Notes: generated from the sequence alone by a model not told the origin. Positions 52,058 to 62,190 are shown, counted from the first letter of the stretch. The stretch is 64,000 nt of DNA from Thalassotalea algicola (GCF_012932965.1 NZ_JABBXH010000002.1:819275-883274), one strand, 5' to 3'. A program made the numbers and translations.

Positions 52058-53242
52058 TTATAAAACTTCAAATAAACCAGCTGCGCCTTGTCCGCCACCA
52101 ATACACATGGTAATAACTACATATTTTACACCTCGACGCTTTCCTTCTAATAAGGCATGCATGACTAAACGAGCGCCACTCATTCCATAGGGGTGACCGA
52201 TAGAAATAGCACCGCCATTTACGTTTAGCTTGTCCATTGGGATATTTAAATAATTTGCACAATAGAGAACTTGTACCGCGAACGCTTCGTTTAACTCCCA
52301 TAAACCAATGTCTTCAATGGTTAAATTATGGCGGGCTAATAGTTTTGGAATAGCATAAATTGGACCTATCCCCATTTCATCTGGTTCACAACCGGCAACC
52401 GCTATTCCAAGATATTTTCCTAAAGGCGCTAAACCTTTTTCTGCTGCTACTGCCTTTTCCATTAACACTACTGCAGCTGCGCCGTCTGAAAGCTGAGAGG
52501 CATTACCCCCGGTAATTGTGCCGTCTTCTTTTACAGTTCTAACTGAGCTTAAACCTTCGATATTAGTATCAGGGCGATTACCTTCATCTTTAGTTAGCGT
52601 TACTTCTTGTTTTGAAATATCGCCAGTTTCTTTATCTTGGACTAATTTAGTGGCAGTAACAGGAACAATTTCATCATCAAATAAACCTGCTTGTTGGGCT
52701 TTTGCGGTTCGCTGTTGTGAAAGTAATGCGTATTCATCTTGTTGTTGACGAGAAATGTTATAACGGTTTGCCACTATTTCTGCGGTATCCAACATCGGCA
52801 TATAAATCGCTGGGGCATTTTCCTTAACTTGCTTATCAACCGCTTTGTGCATATTCATTTTTTCATTTTGCACCAAAGAAATAGACTCACAGCCACCAGC
52901 TACAATTACGTTAGAGCCATCACAAACAATTTGGCTAGCACCACTTGCAATAGCCATTAATCCTGATGCACATTGCCTATCTATTGTCATGCCAGCGACA
53001 GAAACAGGAAGGCCAGCAGCTATTGCCGCTTGCCGACCAAAATTCATCCCTTGGCTACCTTGTTGTATAGCCGCGCCCATAATGCAGTCATCAACTTCTT
53101 CGTCATTGATATTGATTTTCTTTAACGCTGCATTAATTGCTAACGCAGCAAGGGAAGGAGAGGTTAAGTCATTAAATGCACCGCGATATGCTTTTCCAAT
53201 GGGAGTTCTAGCGACTGATACGATTACCGCTTCTCTAGTCAT
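52058..53242 (-). CDS. Acetyl-CoA C-acyltransferase (thiolase)
   Basis: A 394-residue thiolase for the final cleavage of 3-ketoacyl-CoA. The nucleophilic cysteine is C91 in [26 protein letters not shown] carries the catalytic His near residue 350, and [10 protein letters not shown] the second cysteine near 380. The fold and length match FadA/AtoB-type enzymes. It is preceded by an SDR gene with a 45-base gap and followed by fadD. Confidence 0.94.
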   Translation of the reverse strand: MTREAVIVSVARTPIGKAYRGAFNDLTSPSLAALAINAALKKININDEEVDDCIMGAAIQQGSQGMNFGRQAAIAAGLPVSVAGMTIDRQCASGLMAIASGASQIVCDGSNVIVAGGCESISLVQNEKMNMHKAVDKQVKENAPAIYMPMLDTAEIVANRYNISRQQQDEYALLSQQRTAKAQQAGLFDDEIVPVTATKLVQDKETGDISKQEVTLTKDEGNRPDTNIEGLSSVRTVKEDGTITGGNASQLSDGAAAVVLMEKAVAAEKGLAPLGKYLGIAVAGCEPDEMGIGPIYAIPKLLARHNLTIEDIGLWELNEAFAVQVLYCANYLNIPMDKLNVNGGAISIGHPYGMSGARLVMHALLEGKRRGVKYVVITMCIGGGQGAAGLFEVL

Positions 53243-53287
53243 AACATGTGTCCTTTCTCAATTTTTATTGTAATTAGAAGGAAGCTA

Positions 53288-54202
53288 TTAAGCGCCTTTC
53301 ATAGCAGCCATCGCTTTGGCTAAGAACTTTTCAGACTGTTTAACGCCTGAGGCTAACGCTTGTTGCTTATCTTGTTTTGTCGCATCAGACCAATTGGCGC
53401 GAATAGCTTCGGGGGTTTGTTGATCAGGAGTTAGAAAAATACCATCAGTTTCAAAAATTGATGCGGTAGCGTAACCACCGGCGCCAGCCGATAAAATTGT
53501 ACGATTTGGCGCTTCGTCATCACATAGGGTTAATAAACCAGGTGTTACGTATTCTGGTGCTAACATTTCTGCAATATTTTCTGGCATTAAGTCTTCGGTC
53601 ATACGCGTGCCAGCAGTAGGTGCAAGGGCATTTATACGAATGTCATTTTTGGCTCCTTCCAACACTAAAGTATTCATTAAACCAAGTACTGCCATTTTTG
53701 CGGCGCCGTAATTGCTTTGTCCAAAATTACCGTACATGCCACTAGAAGAAGTTGTCATTACAATACGACCGTAATTTTGCTCGCGCATTATATCCCAAAC
53801 GGCTTTGGTACAATTTACTGAACCCATTAGATGAACATCCATGACTAACTTAAAGTCATCGAGCGACATTTTGGCAAAAGATTTATCTCGTAAGATACCG
53901 GCATTATTTATTAGGATGTCGACACGTCCCCATTTTTCCATGGTTTGTTTGACCATATCTTGGACTTGCTCAAAGTCAGCTACATTGGCACCATGGCTAA
54001 ATGCGTCACCGCCTGCGGCGACTATTTCGTTAACCACTTCTTCTGATGCCGCAGAAGATTGACCGCTACCATCTCTAGCACCTCCTAAATCGTTGACAAC
54101 AACTTTTGCTCCACGTTTAGCTAGCGCTAAAGCATGAGACTTACCTAAACCATTTCCTGCGCCAGTAACTATTGCGATTTTACCCTCGAAACTGATGGTC
54201 AT
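53288..54202 (-). CDS. SDR family 3-hydroxyacyl-CoA dehydrogenase (MFE-2/HSD17B4-like)
   Basis: A 304-residue SDR. The cofactor motif is TGAGNGLGKSHALAL, and DLGGARDGSGQSS follows, which is the typical signature of the dehydrogenase part of peroxisomal multifunctional enzyme 2. The active site is Ser in TTSSSGMYGNF with YGAAK. Together with the MaoC-type hydratase encoded 28 bases upstream it forms an MFE-2-like beta-oxidation pair split on two genes. It would oxidise 3-hydroxyacyl-CoA to 3-ketoacyl-CoA for the following thiolase. Confidence 0.92.
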   Translation of the reverse strand: MTISFEGKIAIVTGAGNGLGKSHALALAKRGAKVVVNDLGGARDGSGQSSAASEEVVNEIVAAGGDAFSHGANVADFEQVQDMVKQTMEKWGRVDILINNAGILRDKSFAKMSLDDFKLVMDVHLMGSVNCTKAVWDIMREQNYGRIVMTTSSSGMYGNFGQSNYGAAKMAVLGLMNTLVLEGAKNDIRINALAPTAGTRMTEDLMPENIAEMLAPEYVTPGLLTLCDDEAPNRTILSAGAGGYATASIFETDGIFLTPDQQTPEAIRANWSDATKQDKQQALASGVKQSEKFLAKAMAAMKGA

Positions 54203-54230
54203 TGTTATTTCTCCTTTTAGGTTAATTCGA

Positions 54231-54692
54231 TTATTTTACTAACTGGACGCCAATCCACTCTGCAACTAACGCAGGAGTATCAACACCTTCAATTTCGACA
54301 GAAACTTCTGTTTTAACGCGAAATTGATTGGGCTTAGTTTCATCAATGCTAACTACTTTGGCATGTACGCGAATATTGCTACCGACTTTTACGGGGCTTA
54401 AAAAACGAACTTTATCGAATCCAGAGTTAATGCCCATATAAAAGCCATCAATCACTAAGGTAAAGCTTTCAGCAAAATGAGACAGCATCGACAACGTTAG
54501 AAAACCATGAGCTATTGTTGAGCCAAAAGGTGTGGCGGCCGCTTTTTCTGGATCAACATGAATAAATTGATGATCAAGCGTGCAATCGGCGAATTGATTT
54601 ATTTGTTCTTGAGTAACTTGGTGCCAAGCCGTGGGCTGCGCTTCAAAGCCGATGTAGTCTGCTAATTGCGTTTTATTTATAATTGTTGGCAT
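54231..54692 (-). CDS. MaoC family (R)-enoyl-CoA hydratase
   Basis: A 153-residue hot-dog-fold hydratase. The hydratase-2 motif lies in HVDPEKAAATPFGSTIAHGFLTLSML (about residues 45-70), with the catalytic Asp and His. It should hydrate trans-2-enoyl-CoA to (R)-3-hydroxyacyl-CoA. It sits between the 601-residue acyl-CoA dehydrogenase gene and the HSD17B4-like SDR gene, in biochemical order. Confidence 0.93.
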   Translation of the reverse strand: MPTIINKTQLADYIGFEAQPTAWHQVTQEQINQFADCTLDHQFIHVDPEKAAATPFGSTIAHGFLTLSMLSHFAESFTLVIDGFYMGINSGFDKVRFLSPVKVGSNIRVHAKVVSIDETKPNQFRVKTEVSVEIEGVDTPALVAEWIGVQLVK

Positions 54693-54740
54693 TAGAATTT
54701 CCTTTGGCTGTTTTGTTATGTTTAGTTTTAATTTAGAGAG

Positions 54741-56546
54741 CTAGAACCAGTCAGTATTCATTTGATAAGTCGTATCATCGAGTGTTGTTAATAACAAAGA
54801 CCAATGATTAATCTGAGGAAGTTCGTATCGATAGAAATATTGCATGGCTTGCAGTTTGCCACGATAAAACTGCTGTTCATTAATATGAAGTTCTTCTTTT
54901 AACGCAGCGCTAGCAATAACAGCTTGTTTTAGCCAAATCCAGCTGATAACTATATGGCCAAACATTGACAGGTATTGCACTGAGTTAGCCAATACTAAGT
55001 CGATGTTTTCAGTACCCATAGCTTTCAATAAAAAATCGGTAGTTTTATTTAGTGTAGTTAATGCTTCCGCTAATTGATTTGCATATGCTGCCAATGACGG
55101 TTCTGCGTTACCTGCGGCAATGGTTTTTGTAAATTCGGCAAGTATGGCTTTATACCCTAGCATGTTATTCATCGGTACTTTTCGTGCTAAAAGATCTAGC
55201 GACTGAATGCAGGTAGTACCTTCATGTATTGGGTTTAAACGATTATCTCGGTAGAACATTTCTACTGGGTGTTCATTGATATATCCGTGCCCCCCCAAAA
55301 CCTGAATAGCAAAGTCGTTGGCTTTTGGCCCGTATTCTGATGGCCAAGTTTTAATAATTGGTGTAAGAAAATCGAGTAGGGTATGAGCGTGTGCTTTAGC
55401 TTCGTCAGTTTCCGCTGTTTTTTCATCATCTGATAGCTGACTACCTAAAAGTACTAATGCTAAAGCACCTTCAGCATAGGCCTTTTGTGCAAGGAGCATT
55501 CGTTTGATATCGGCGTGCTCAATGATATTAACCATTGGAGAATGAGGGTCTTTACAAGAAGGTAATCGTCCTTGTGGGCGGTTATTGGCATAGTCTAGCG
55601 AATACTGAAAACCGCCTACGGCAATTGCCGCAGCACCAGAGCCAACCATCACCCTAGCTTCATTCATCATGTGAAACATGTATTGAAGCCCTTTATTTTC
55701 TTCTCCGACTAAATAGCCTACTGCGCCACCTTTTTCTCCGAAACTTAATGCAGTAGAGGTTTGAGCTCGTCCGCCCATTTTGTGAAATAAACCAGCTAGT
55801 GCGACATCATTTTGCTTACCAATACTGCCATCGTCACTCACTAAGAATTTAGGTACGACAAACAGCGAAATACCTTTTGTTCCTTTAGGCGCGCCCTTAA
55901 TTCGAGCTAGCACTAAATGAACGATATTTTCATTTAAGTCATGGTCACCACCAGAAATAAATATCTTGTTGCCAGTAATTTTGTAGCTGTCGTCTTCTGA
56001 CTTAATTGCTGTTGTGGTTAGGTCTGCAAGTCCTGAACCCGCACCTGGCTCGGTCATTGCCATAGTTCCTGCGTAACGTCCCTCTCTTAGTGGTTTCACC
56101 CACTTTTCGATGAGCTCTTTACTTCCATGGGCTTGCAGTAAATTTGCATTAGCGGTGGTTAGCATGCTGTAACCAAGCGCAGTTCCTCCTGCAATAGTTA
56201 AATAGGCACCGGCAACATTGGCAATAATTGGTGGTAATTGCATACCGTTAAATTCATAGTCGGCCGTTGCTGAAGGGATGCCTGATTCTTGTAGTGCATC
56301 GAGTGCCGGCTTTAATTCTTTAATAAGGTGTACTTTTTTGCCATCAAACGTAGGTTGTTGATTATCTAACTTATTACGGATAGGAAGAAAGTGTTTGTCT
56401 GCTATTTGCTTAGCAGTATTGATAACTTCATTAAACGTCGTTCTGTCGTGGTCTTGGTAACGTTGACGGTTACATAATGATTCACTGTCGAATAGTTCAT
56501 ACAACAAAAAATCAATATCACGCGCGTTAATCATAGGTGCAGTCAT
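54741..56546 (-). CDS. Large acyl-CoA dehydrogenase (C-terminal-extended type)
   Basis: A 601-residue acyl-CoA dehydrogenase with the extra C-terminal domain of the 600-residue subgroup. Motifs include AMTEPGAGSGLADLTTTAIK, NKIFISGGDHDLNENIVHL and GGHGYINEHPVEMFYRDNR, with HEGTTCIQSLDLLARKV near the end of the core. It forms the enoyl-CoA double bond using FAD. The gene lies 19 bases downstream of the 56566 SDR gene. Members of this class accept medium to long chains; the specificity is not clear from sequence. Confidence 0.94.
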   Translation of the reverse strand: MTAPMINARDIDFLLYELFDSESLCNRQRYQDHDRTTFNEVINTAKQIADKHFLPIRNKLDNQQPTFDGKKVHLIKELKPALDALQESGIPSATADYEFNGMQLPPIIANVAGAYLTIAGGTALGYSMLTTANANLLQAHGSKELIEKWVKPLREGRYAGTMAMTEPGAGSGLADLTTTAIKSEDDSYKITGNKIFISGGDHDLNENIVHLVLARIKGAPKGTKGISLFVVPKFLVSDDGSIGKQNDVALAGLFHKMGGRAQTSTALSFGEKGGAVGYLVGEENKGLQYMFHMMNEARVMVGSGAAAIAVGGFQYSLDYANNRPQGRLPSCKDPHSPMVNIIEHADIKRMLLAQKAYAEGALALVLLGSQLSDDEKTAETDEAKAHAHTLLDFLTPIIKTWPSEYGPKANDFAIQVLGGHGYINEHPVEMFYRDNRLNPIHEGTTCIQSLDLLARKVPMNNMLGYKAILAEFTKTIAAGNAEPSLAAYANQLAEALTTLNKTTDFLLKAMGTENIDLVLANSVQYLSMFGHIVISWIWLKQAVIASAALKEELHINEQQFYRGKLQAMQYFYRYELPQINHWSLLLTTLDDTTYQMNTDWF

Positions 56547-56565
56547 TAGTTAAGTCCTTGCTTAT

Positions 56566-57327
56566 TTAGCCCGCGGAAACGCCGCCGTCGATAGCGATAC
56601 ATTGACCGTTCATGTAGGTATTTGCTGGAGATAGTATTAGTAACATTGCCGCTACAATTTCTTTAGGATCTGCTAAACGTTTCATTGGTGTACGACGAGC
56701 CAGTGTTTTTCTTCCCTCGTCATCAGATACGTCTGTAACCATATTGGTTAAAGTAAAAAATGGACAAATAGCATTGATACGAATATTTGCTGCAGCGTAT
56801 TCAAGGGCACCGGACTTGGTTAAACCAACAACTGCGTGTTTGGCCGCAGCATAGGAAGAAATTGTTGGAGCACCACCAAGACCAGCCATTGAGCTGACAT
56901 TTAAAATGACGCCCCCGCCTTGCGTTAACATCTGTTCTATCTGGCTTTTCATTCCAAATTGAACACCTTTGACGTTTACGGCAAATTGTTTATCCATGGT
57001 GGCTTCATCAGTTAAATGAAGAGGAGAAAACGCTGGAGCTACACCTGCGTTATTAACTGAGATATCTAATCGACCATAATTTTCAACAGCAGCGCTGGTT
57101 AATGATTGACAATATTCGCTGCTAGATACATCTCCAGCAAGGCTTATTACGGGATAACCATCGGCTTTTAGTGTTTCGGTAACATCTGCCAATGCCTCTG
57201 ACTTTATGTCGCCTAGCACAAGCTTTGCCCCTCTTTTTGCTAATTCAATGGCAAGTAATTTACCTAAACCTTGAGAAGCACCAGTGATTAGTGCGACTTT
57301 ATCTTGAAAATTTAACATTGAATCCAT
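56566..57327 (-). CDS. Short-chain dehydrogenase/reductase in the acyl-CoA operon
   Basis: A 253-residue classical SDR: TGASQGLGKLLAIEL (about residues 14-28), NNAG, the Ser in NVSSMAGLGG, YAAAK, and the closing NGQCIAIDGGVSAG of NAD(P)-dependent dehydrogenases. The ATG at 57327 follows AAGGAAGG by four bases; a TTG at 57348 is open but unsupported. It lies between the APH-type kinase and the large dehydrogenase genes. It likely oxidises a hydroxyacyl intermediate; the exact role is unknown. Confidence 0.9.
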   Translation of the reverse strand: MDSMLNFQDKVALITGASQGLGKLLAIELAKRGAKLVLGDIKSEALADVTETLKADGYPVISLAGDVSSSEYCQSLTSAAVENYGRLDISVNNAGVAPAFSPLHLTDEATMDKQFAVNVKGVQFGMKSQIEQMLTQGGGVILNVSSMAGLGGAPTISSYAAAKHAVVGLTKSGALEYAAANIRINAICPFFTLTNMVTDVSDDEGRKTLARRTPMKRLADPKEIVAAMLLILSPANTYMNGQCIAIDGGVSAG

Positions 57328-57362
57328 GGTACCTTCCTTTATTCTCAATCTTATTTTTGTCG

Positions 57363-58394
57363 TTATTCGTTTATGGCGTGATGCGCCATTTGGGCAAGTG
57401 GCTTAACAAAGCTACCCACTTGAGCTGCATTTTTATTTGATGCATTGCCTTGAGTAGCACGCTTGGCTACACCTTGGCATATCGCCGCCAACCTGAAGAA
57501 ACTGAATGCCAAATAAAATGACCAGTTGTCGATTCGTTCAATATTCATTCTTTGACAATATTGGCTGACATATTCTCGTTCCGTAGGAATACCGAATTGA
57601 TGGCGATTTTTGTTTCCTAAACCATCTATTTTACCCATTCCTTCAGGTAATCTAAGTTGCATACATTGATAGGCTAAGTCTGAATAGGGGTGGCCTAATG
57701 TCGATAATTCCCAATCAAGTACCGCCTGTATCTCACTCGTTCCTTTTTTGAAAATTAAGTTGTCTAGTCTGTAGTCGCCGTGTACTAAGGCTATTTGACC
57801 ATCATCATTCGGTTGATTTTTTTCAAGCCATTGATAGAGGGTATCCATTTCTGGAATTGGTTTTAATTCGCTCGCTTTGTATTGTTCTATCCACCGATTA
57901 AGTTGTCGTTGAAAATAATTTCCCGGCTTTCCGTAGTCACTAAGACCCACTTTGTTTACATCGACTCGGTGAATATTTGCTAGTGCCTGATTCATGTTGT
58001 CGTACATCGCTGTACGCTGATCATTGCTAGAAATAGTTTTTAACGCTGCATCCCAATAAATATCACCGTCGCAATATTCCATTAAGTAAAACATTTCACC
58101 AATTATATTAGTATCGGTGCATAAGTGATAAGGCTTGGCAACAGGTACATTGGAATGGTAAAGCGCTTCTAAAACTTTAAACTCTCGATCTACCGCATGA
58201 GCCGATTTAAGTAACTTCCCGGGAGGTTGTTTACGTAGCACGAAAGATTTTTCACCGCATGTTACTTTATACGTAGGGTTAGATTGGCCACCATCAAATT
58301 TCTCTAAAGAAATTGAGCTTGAAAAGTCAGGGATATAGTTAACAAGGTATTCTCTTAATATGTCTGACTTTTCAATAATGTCTGCATTTGTCAT
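57363..58394 (-). CDS. APH-type phosphotransferase, ACAD10/ACAD11 kinase-domain-like
   Basis: A 343-residue aminoglycoside-phosphotransferase-fold kinase. The ATP-anchoring Lys is in FVLRKQPPGKLLKSAHAV. The catalytic loop is VHGDYRLDNLIF (Asp and Asn) and the metal-binding Asp is in VLDWELSTLGHPYSDLAY. The sequence is much closer to the kinase half of ACAD10/ACAD11 and of LvaA (levulinate catabolism) than to antibiotic kinases. Those enzymes phosphorylate 4-hydroxyacyl-CoA. It is next to, and nearly overlaps, the ACAD gene at 58397. I use the ATG at 58394; a GTG one codon earlier is possible. Confidence 0.9.
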   Translation of the reverse strand: MTNADIIEKSDILREYLVNYIPDFSSSISLEKFDGGQSNPTYKVTCGEKSFVLRKQPPGKLLKSAHAVDREFKVLEALYHSNVPVAKPYHLCTDTNIIGEMFYLMEYCDGDIYWDAALKTISSNDQRTAMYDNMNQALANIHRVDVNKVGLSDYGKPGNYFQRQLNRWIEQYKASELKPIPEMDTLYQWLEKNQPNDDGQIALVHGDYRLDNLIFKKGTSEIQAVLDWELSTLGHPYSDLAYQCMQLRLPEGMGKIDGLGNKNRHQFGIPTEREYVSQYCQRMNIERIDNWSFYLAFSFFRLAAICQGVAKRATQGNASNKNAAQVGSFVKPLAQMAHHAINE

Positions 58395-58396
58395 CA

Positions 58397-59605
58397 CTAT
58401 TGAAACTGCCTTGCTAAGTTTCTTCCTAACTGCATCATATGCACTTGATCAGGGCCATCGGCCAAACGTAACGTTCTTAATCCTGCATACATATGTGCTA
58501 AGAAAGTATCTTGTGATACGCCTAGTGCTCCATGAATTTGAATCGCTCTGTCGAGTACATCTAAAGCCATATTGGGGGCGACAATCTTGATCATCGCAAT
58601 TAAGTCTTTGGCTTCTTTGTTACCAACAGTATCCATTTTTTGCGCGGCTTTAAGAGTCATTAAGCGTGCTTGTTCAATTTGACATGCAGAAAGGGCTATA
58701 TCTTCTCTTACCGATTGATTCTTGATCATTGGTGCGCCAAATACTTCTCGTTCATTAACTCGTTTGCACATCATGTCGAGCGCTCTTTGTGCAGCACCAA
58801 TAGAGCGCATGCAATGGTGTATTCGACCAGGACCTAAACGTCCTTGAGCTATTTCAAATCCACGTCCTTCACCAGCAATAATATTGCTTGCTGGCACTCT
58901 TACATTGTCAAAAATTATTTCTGCATGACCTTCTGGCGCATCGGAATAACCAAATACATGCATTGGACGGACGATGTTTACACCAGGGGTATTGGTTGGC
59001 ACTAAAATTTGCGATTGTTGGATGTGGCGATTTTCGTTGGTAGGGTCAGTTTTGCCCATTACAATTAAAATTTCACATTGGGCACGACAGGCACCACTAA
59101 TGTAAAATTTTCTACCATTAATTACATATTCATCGCCGTCTTTTTCGATTAGGGTCTCAATGTTGGTAGCATCACTTGAAGCAACTTCTGGTTCTGTCAT
59201 TGCAAATGCTGAGCGAATTTCGCCAGCTAACAATGGTTTTAACCACTTTTCCTGCTGAACTTTGTTGCCATATTTTGCTAAAACTTCCATATTACCAGTG
59301 TCAGGAGCAGCACAGTTAAATACTTCAGGTGCCCAATGAACTTTACCCATTTCTTCAGCTAAAGGAGCGTACTCAAGATTAGTGAGACCACCACTAAACT
59401 CCCCATAACTCGCAGGCATAAAGAGGTTCCATAAACCTTGTTGCTTTGCCAGAGCTTTTAACTCATCTAAGAGAGGTGGTGTCGACCATGGGTTTTCGGC
59501 AATTTGTGCCTGCATCGCATTTTCATTTGGAAAAACATGTATTTCCATAAATCTTTTAACTTGGCTAATGAGGCCGTTCACTTTTTCAGAATATTCAAAA
59601 TCCAT
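58397..59605 (-). CDS. Acyl-CoA dehydrogenase, ACAD10/ACAD11 dehydrogenase-domain-like
   Basis: A 402-residue acyl-CoA dehydrogenase. The core motifs [19 protein letters not shown] and [21 protein letters not shown] are followed by [25 protein letters not shown], which is typical of the ACAD10/11 branch; [20 protein letters not shown] is in the C-terminal part. In animals the same domain is fused to an APH kinase; here the two are adjacent genes. In the 4-hydroxyacid route it acts on the phosphorylated acyl-CoA. The stop shares a base with the GTG of the kinase gene. Confidence 0.93.
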   Translation of the reverse strand: MDFEYSEKVNGLISQVKRFMEIHVFPNENAMQAQIAENPWSTPPLLDELKALAKQQGLWNLFMPASYGEFSGGLTNLEYAPLAEEMGKVHWAPEVFNCAAPDTGNMEVLAKYGNKVQQEKWLKPLLAGEIRSAFAMTEPEVASSDATNIETLIEKDGDEYVINGRKFYISGACRAQCEILIVMGKTDPTNENRHIQQSQILVPTNTPGVNIVRPMHVFGYSDAPEGHAEIIFDNVRVPASNIIAGEGRGFEIAQGRLGPGRIHHCMRSIGAAQRALDMMCKRVNEREVFGAPMIKNQSVREDIALSACQIEQARLMTLKAAQKMDTVGNKEAKDLIAMIKIVAPNMALDVLDRAIQIHGALGVSQDTFLAHMYAGLRTLRLADGPDQVHMMQLGRNLARQFQ

Positions 59606-59631
59606 TGTTTGCTCCTTACTTTGTAATAGCT

Positions 59632-60399
59632 TTAGCCTAGTAGATATCCGCCATCTACATTAATTGCAGCACCTGTTGTATAACTCGCGGCATTAGATAC
59701 TAAATAGAGTACTGTACCAGCCATTTCATCGGGCTCTGCTACTCGCTTCATCGGTACATGTGCCATGGCTTGTGCTAATATTTTTGGGTTTTTAACAAGC
59801 GCAGAAGCAAATTTAGTATCTGTAGCACCAGGAAGTAAGGCGTTGACCCGAATATTAAATTGCGCACATTCTTTGGCGAACGCCTTAGTCATTGAAATAA
59901 CGGCAGCTTTAGTAATTGAATAAATCCCTTGTAAGTCTCCAGGAATAACGCCGTTTACAGAAGCGACATTAACAACAGTGCCCCCGCCATTTTCTTTCAT
60001 AATGTTTGCTGCTTTTGTCGACATAAAGAAATAGCCACGAATATTCACATCGACAGTTTTATCGTATGCAGCTAGGTCTGTTTCCAAAATATGACCAAAA
60101 TATGGATTAGCCGCTGCATTATTAATTAAAATATCGAGCTTTTTGTGTTTGGCTGTAATGCTATTAAATAACGTACCTATTTGCTCCATATCACCTATGT
60201 GACACGCGATAGCTTCTGCACTTCCACCAGCTTCTAAAATTTGGTTTACAACCGCCTGACAACCATCAATTTTTCGACTTGAAACAATAACGTGAGCACC
60301 ATAAGCAGCTAAAGTTTTGGCTATATGTTCACCTATGCCACGACTGGCGCCTGTAACTAAGGCAATTTTACCTGTTAAATCAAATAAGTTTTTATTCAT
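59632..60399 (-). CDS. Short-chain dehydrogenase/reductase, early gene of the acyl-CoA operon
   Basis: A 255-residue [21 protein letters not shown] (about residues 14-31), [10 protein letters not shown], the Ser in [16 protein letters not shown], and [11 protein letters not shown] at the C-terminus. It lies 12 bases after the histidine phosphatase gene and 26 bases before the ACAD gene. Similar SDRs are regularly next to ACAD11-like genes. It could oxidise the 4-hydroxy or 3-hydroxy acyl intermediate. Confidence 0.9.
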   Translation of the reverse strand: MNKNLFDLTGKIALVTGASRGIGEHIAKTLAAYGAHVIVSSRKIDGCQAVVNQILEAGGSAEAIACHIGDMEQIGTLFNSITAKHKKLDILINNAAANPYFGHILETDLAAYDKTVDVNIRGYFFMSTKAANIMKENGGGTVVNVASVNGVIPGDLQGIYSITKAAVISMTKAFAKECAQFNIRVNALLPGATDTKFASALVKNPKILAQAMAHVPMKRVAEPDEMAGTVLYLVSNAASYTTGAAINVDGGYLLG

Positions 60400-60411
60400 C
60401 GTTAATACTTC

Positions 60412-61113
60412 CTATCTATATGTCGACCAACTCGCACCTACTTGTTCTAAGTGGCGGTAGTTGTTGAAATAATCTAAAGAGATTCGATCAACTGAAAATA
60501 GTATTTTAGTAACCCCTGTATTGCGTAGTTGTTGCATAACGTTTAGACATTGCTGATCACTTAATTGTAGAAGGTGCTGGATAATCACGGCGATTACACC
60601 ACCTGACGTAAAGGCAATAATTTGCTGTTCTTCAATTTCTCTATCTTCAATAATTCTATTGAATGCTGAAATACATCGGCTTTTAAACGTAGACCAATTT
60701 TCTTGATAATGCTGACTGTGTTGCTTATCTACCCATGTTGCCAAAGCTTGGTTAAATGCTTTATTTAAAGCTTCTTTTGGAGAGGGCAATTTGGCAAAAT
60801 AATTAATGACATCTTGCTGGTTTTGCCAGTGAGGCTGTGCACTGATCAAAATGTCATTGTGATCAAACTCGTTTAATCCTTTTAACACATTGACAGCAGA
60901 ATTCAGTTTTACTTGCTCATTAAATGCCTGGAATGTTTGGGTATGTCGCCTTAATAATCCAGTATAAATTTTTTCTGGTCTTGGCAATGTTTGCCAACTT
61001 TGCCCTAGCATTACACCTTGTTGGCGGCCTTTTTGTGTTAGTTGATCGTATTCGGGCTCTCCAAAAGAGGCCTGTCCATGTCTAACTAAATAAAGGGCTG
61101 CCATAAAACTCAT
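60412..61113 (-). CDS. Histidine phosphatase family protein (phosphoglycerate mutase-like)
   Basis: A 233-residue branch-1 histidine phosphatase. The catalytic RHG is in LYLVRHGQASFG, with GRQQG-type phosphate binding later, and a second His pocket is less clear (AFTSGGVIAVIIQHLL carries the conserved region). The start is the ATG at 61113; MAALYLVRHGQ at 61104 is an alternative. It is the first gene of the catabolic operon. In the setting of a kinase that phosphorylates an acyl-CoA, it may remove that phosphate or recover a stalled intermediate; this is an inference. Confidence 0.86.
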   Translation of the reverse strand: MSFMAALYLVRHGQASFGEPEYDQLTQKGRQQGVMLGQSWQTLPRPEKIYTGLLRRHTQTFQAFNEQVKLNSAVNVLKGLNEFDHNDILISAQPHWQNQQDVINYFAKLPSPKEALNKAFNQALATWVDKQHSQHYQENWSTFKSRCISAFNRIIEDREIEEQQIIAFTSGGVIAVIIQHLLQLSDQQCLNVMQQLRNTGVTKILFSVDRISLDYFNNYRHLEQVGASWSTYR

Positions 61114-61175
61114 TAATATTTTTGTTTTTATCTATGTTATGAACCTTATCTTAATAAGACAAATGAATATTAGTA

Positions 61176-61194
61176 ATCGCAAATTATTCGTGAT
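61176..61194. promoter_or_regulatory. Candidate LysR-type operator in the divergent promoter region
   Basis: ATCGCAAATTATTCGTGAT (61176-61194) is an interrupted dyad that matches at about seven of ten paired positions, and it lies between the histidine phosphatase operon and the LysR gene. A shorter exact palindrome, TCTTAATAAGA (61149-61159), is close by. LysR proteins typically bind in such divergent regions; the site choice is tentative. Confidence 0.4.
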
Positions 61195-61231
61195 ATGAAT
61201 AAAAGGTGAGTGAACATCTAGGAATATCAAA

Positions 61232-62137
61232 ATGAAAATGGATCTCAATTTATTTATAGTATTTGAGGCTATCTATTGTGAAGGCAATATTAGTAAAGCT
61301 GCATCGGCTTTGAATTTATCTCAACCTGCTGTCAGTCATTCTTTGGCTAAATTACGGGACCAATTTGAAGATAGGTTGTTTATTCGCCAAGGCAATCAGA
61401 TGAAACCTACGGCTTTGGCAAAAAACGTTATTGGTGATATTCGTGAAGCCTTGCATCAACTACATACTAGCTTATATCAATCACAAAAATTTGAACCTGC
61501 AACTTCACGAAAATATTGTACGGTTTCTATGCATAGTTCACTAGAAGCGTCTTACTTACCTTTTTTCGCTGATCAATTAATGGCTGAATCTCCTAATATG
61601 AATTTTACTTCTAAGCGCGTTCGAAGAAGTGAACTGGAGAATAAGTTAGCAAGTGGTGATATAGATTTAGCGATTGATATACTATTACCAGTAAGTAGTA
61701 ATGTTAAACATCAGCAATTGACTAAAGACCGTTTAGTAGTCGTAGCCAGAGAAAACCATCCAATATTTACCGGAAAGTTAGATTTGCAAAGGTACTTAAG
61801 CCAAACCCATGTAATAGCGTCAGCACGCACTTCTGGGCCAAGTCTAGAAGACTTTGAATTAGGTCGGTTGGGAATTCAACGTAAAGTAGGGCTAAGATGC
61901 CAACATTTACTGTCAGCTTGTCGAGTCATTGCAGATAACGATATGTTATTAACCTTGCCTGAGAACTCGGCAAAAATGTATCGTGAGTTGTTACCAATTG
62001 GTATCGCAACTTTGCCAATTGAATTACCTCCATTAGATGTTCATGTTTATTGGCATAGCAATGTTGACAAAGATCCGGCTAATGTTTGGTTGAGAACTAA
62101 GATAATTAATTCTAAAGGACTTTCAATAAAACGTTAG
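61232..62137 (+). CDS. LysR-family transcriptional regulator
   Basis: A 301-residue LysR regulator. The N-terminal helix-turn-helix is DLNLFIVFEAIYCEGNISKAASALNLSQPAVSHSLAKLRDQFEDRLFIR (residues 4-52). The rest is the periplasmic-binding-like effector domain. It is divergent from the acyl-CoA operon across a 118-base region, so it most likely controls that operon in response to a pathway metabolite. The ribosome binding site AGGA lies eight bases upstream. Confidence 0.93.
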   Translation: MKMDLNLFIVFEAIYCEGNISKAASALNLSQPAVSHSLAKLRDQFEDRLFIRQGNQMKPTALAKNVIGDIREALHQLHTSLYQSQKFEPATSRKYCTVSMHSSLEASYLPFFADQLMAESPNMNFTSKRVRRSELENKLASGDIDLAIDILLPVSSNVKHQQLTKDRLVVVARENHPIFTGKLDLQRYLSQTHVIASARTSGPSLEDFELGRLGIQRKVGLRCQHLLSACRVIADNDMLLTLPENSAKMYRELLPIGIATLPIELPPLDVHVYWHSNVDKDPANVWLRTKIINSKGLSIKR

Positions 62138-62143
62138 CGTATA

Positions 62144-62190
62144 GAGCTGATTAATAGAGTGTTTAGTTACTATAATTCAGCTCGATTTTA
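62144..62190. terminator. Hairpin terminator between LysR and the esterase gene
   Basis: GAGCTGATTAATAG (62144-62157) and CTATAATTCAGCTC (62170-62183) pair at 12 of 14 positions around a 12-base loop, followed by GATTTT. It lies between convergent genes and may act for both. Confidence 0.65.

Noticed and set aside
52068..52301. A 77-codon minus-strand frame inside the thiolase gene
   Set aside because: It is a shifted-frame shadow of the conserved thiolase C-terminus with biased composition and no start signal.
57363..58394. Aminoglycoside resistance kinase
   Set aside because: The catalytic loop and the DWELSTLGHP block belong to the ACAD10/11 and LvaA branch, and the gene is embedded in an acyl-CoA operon.
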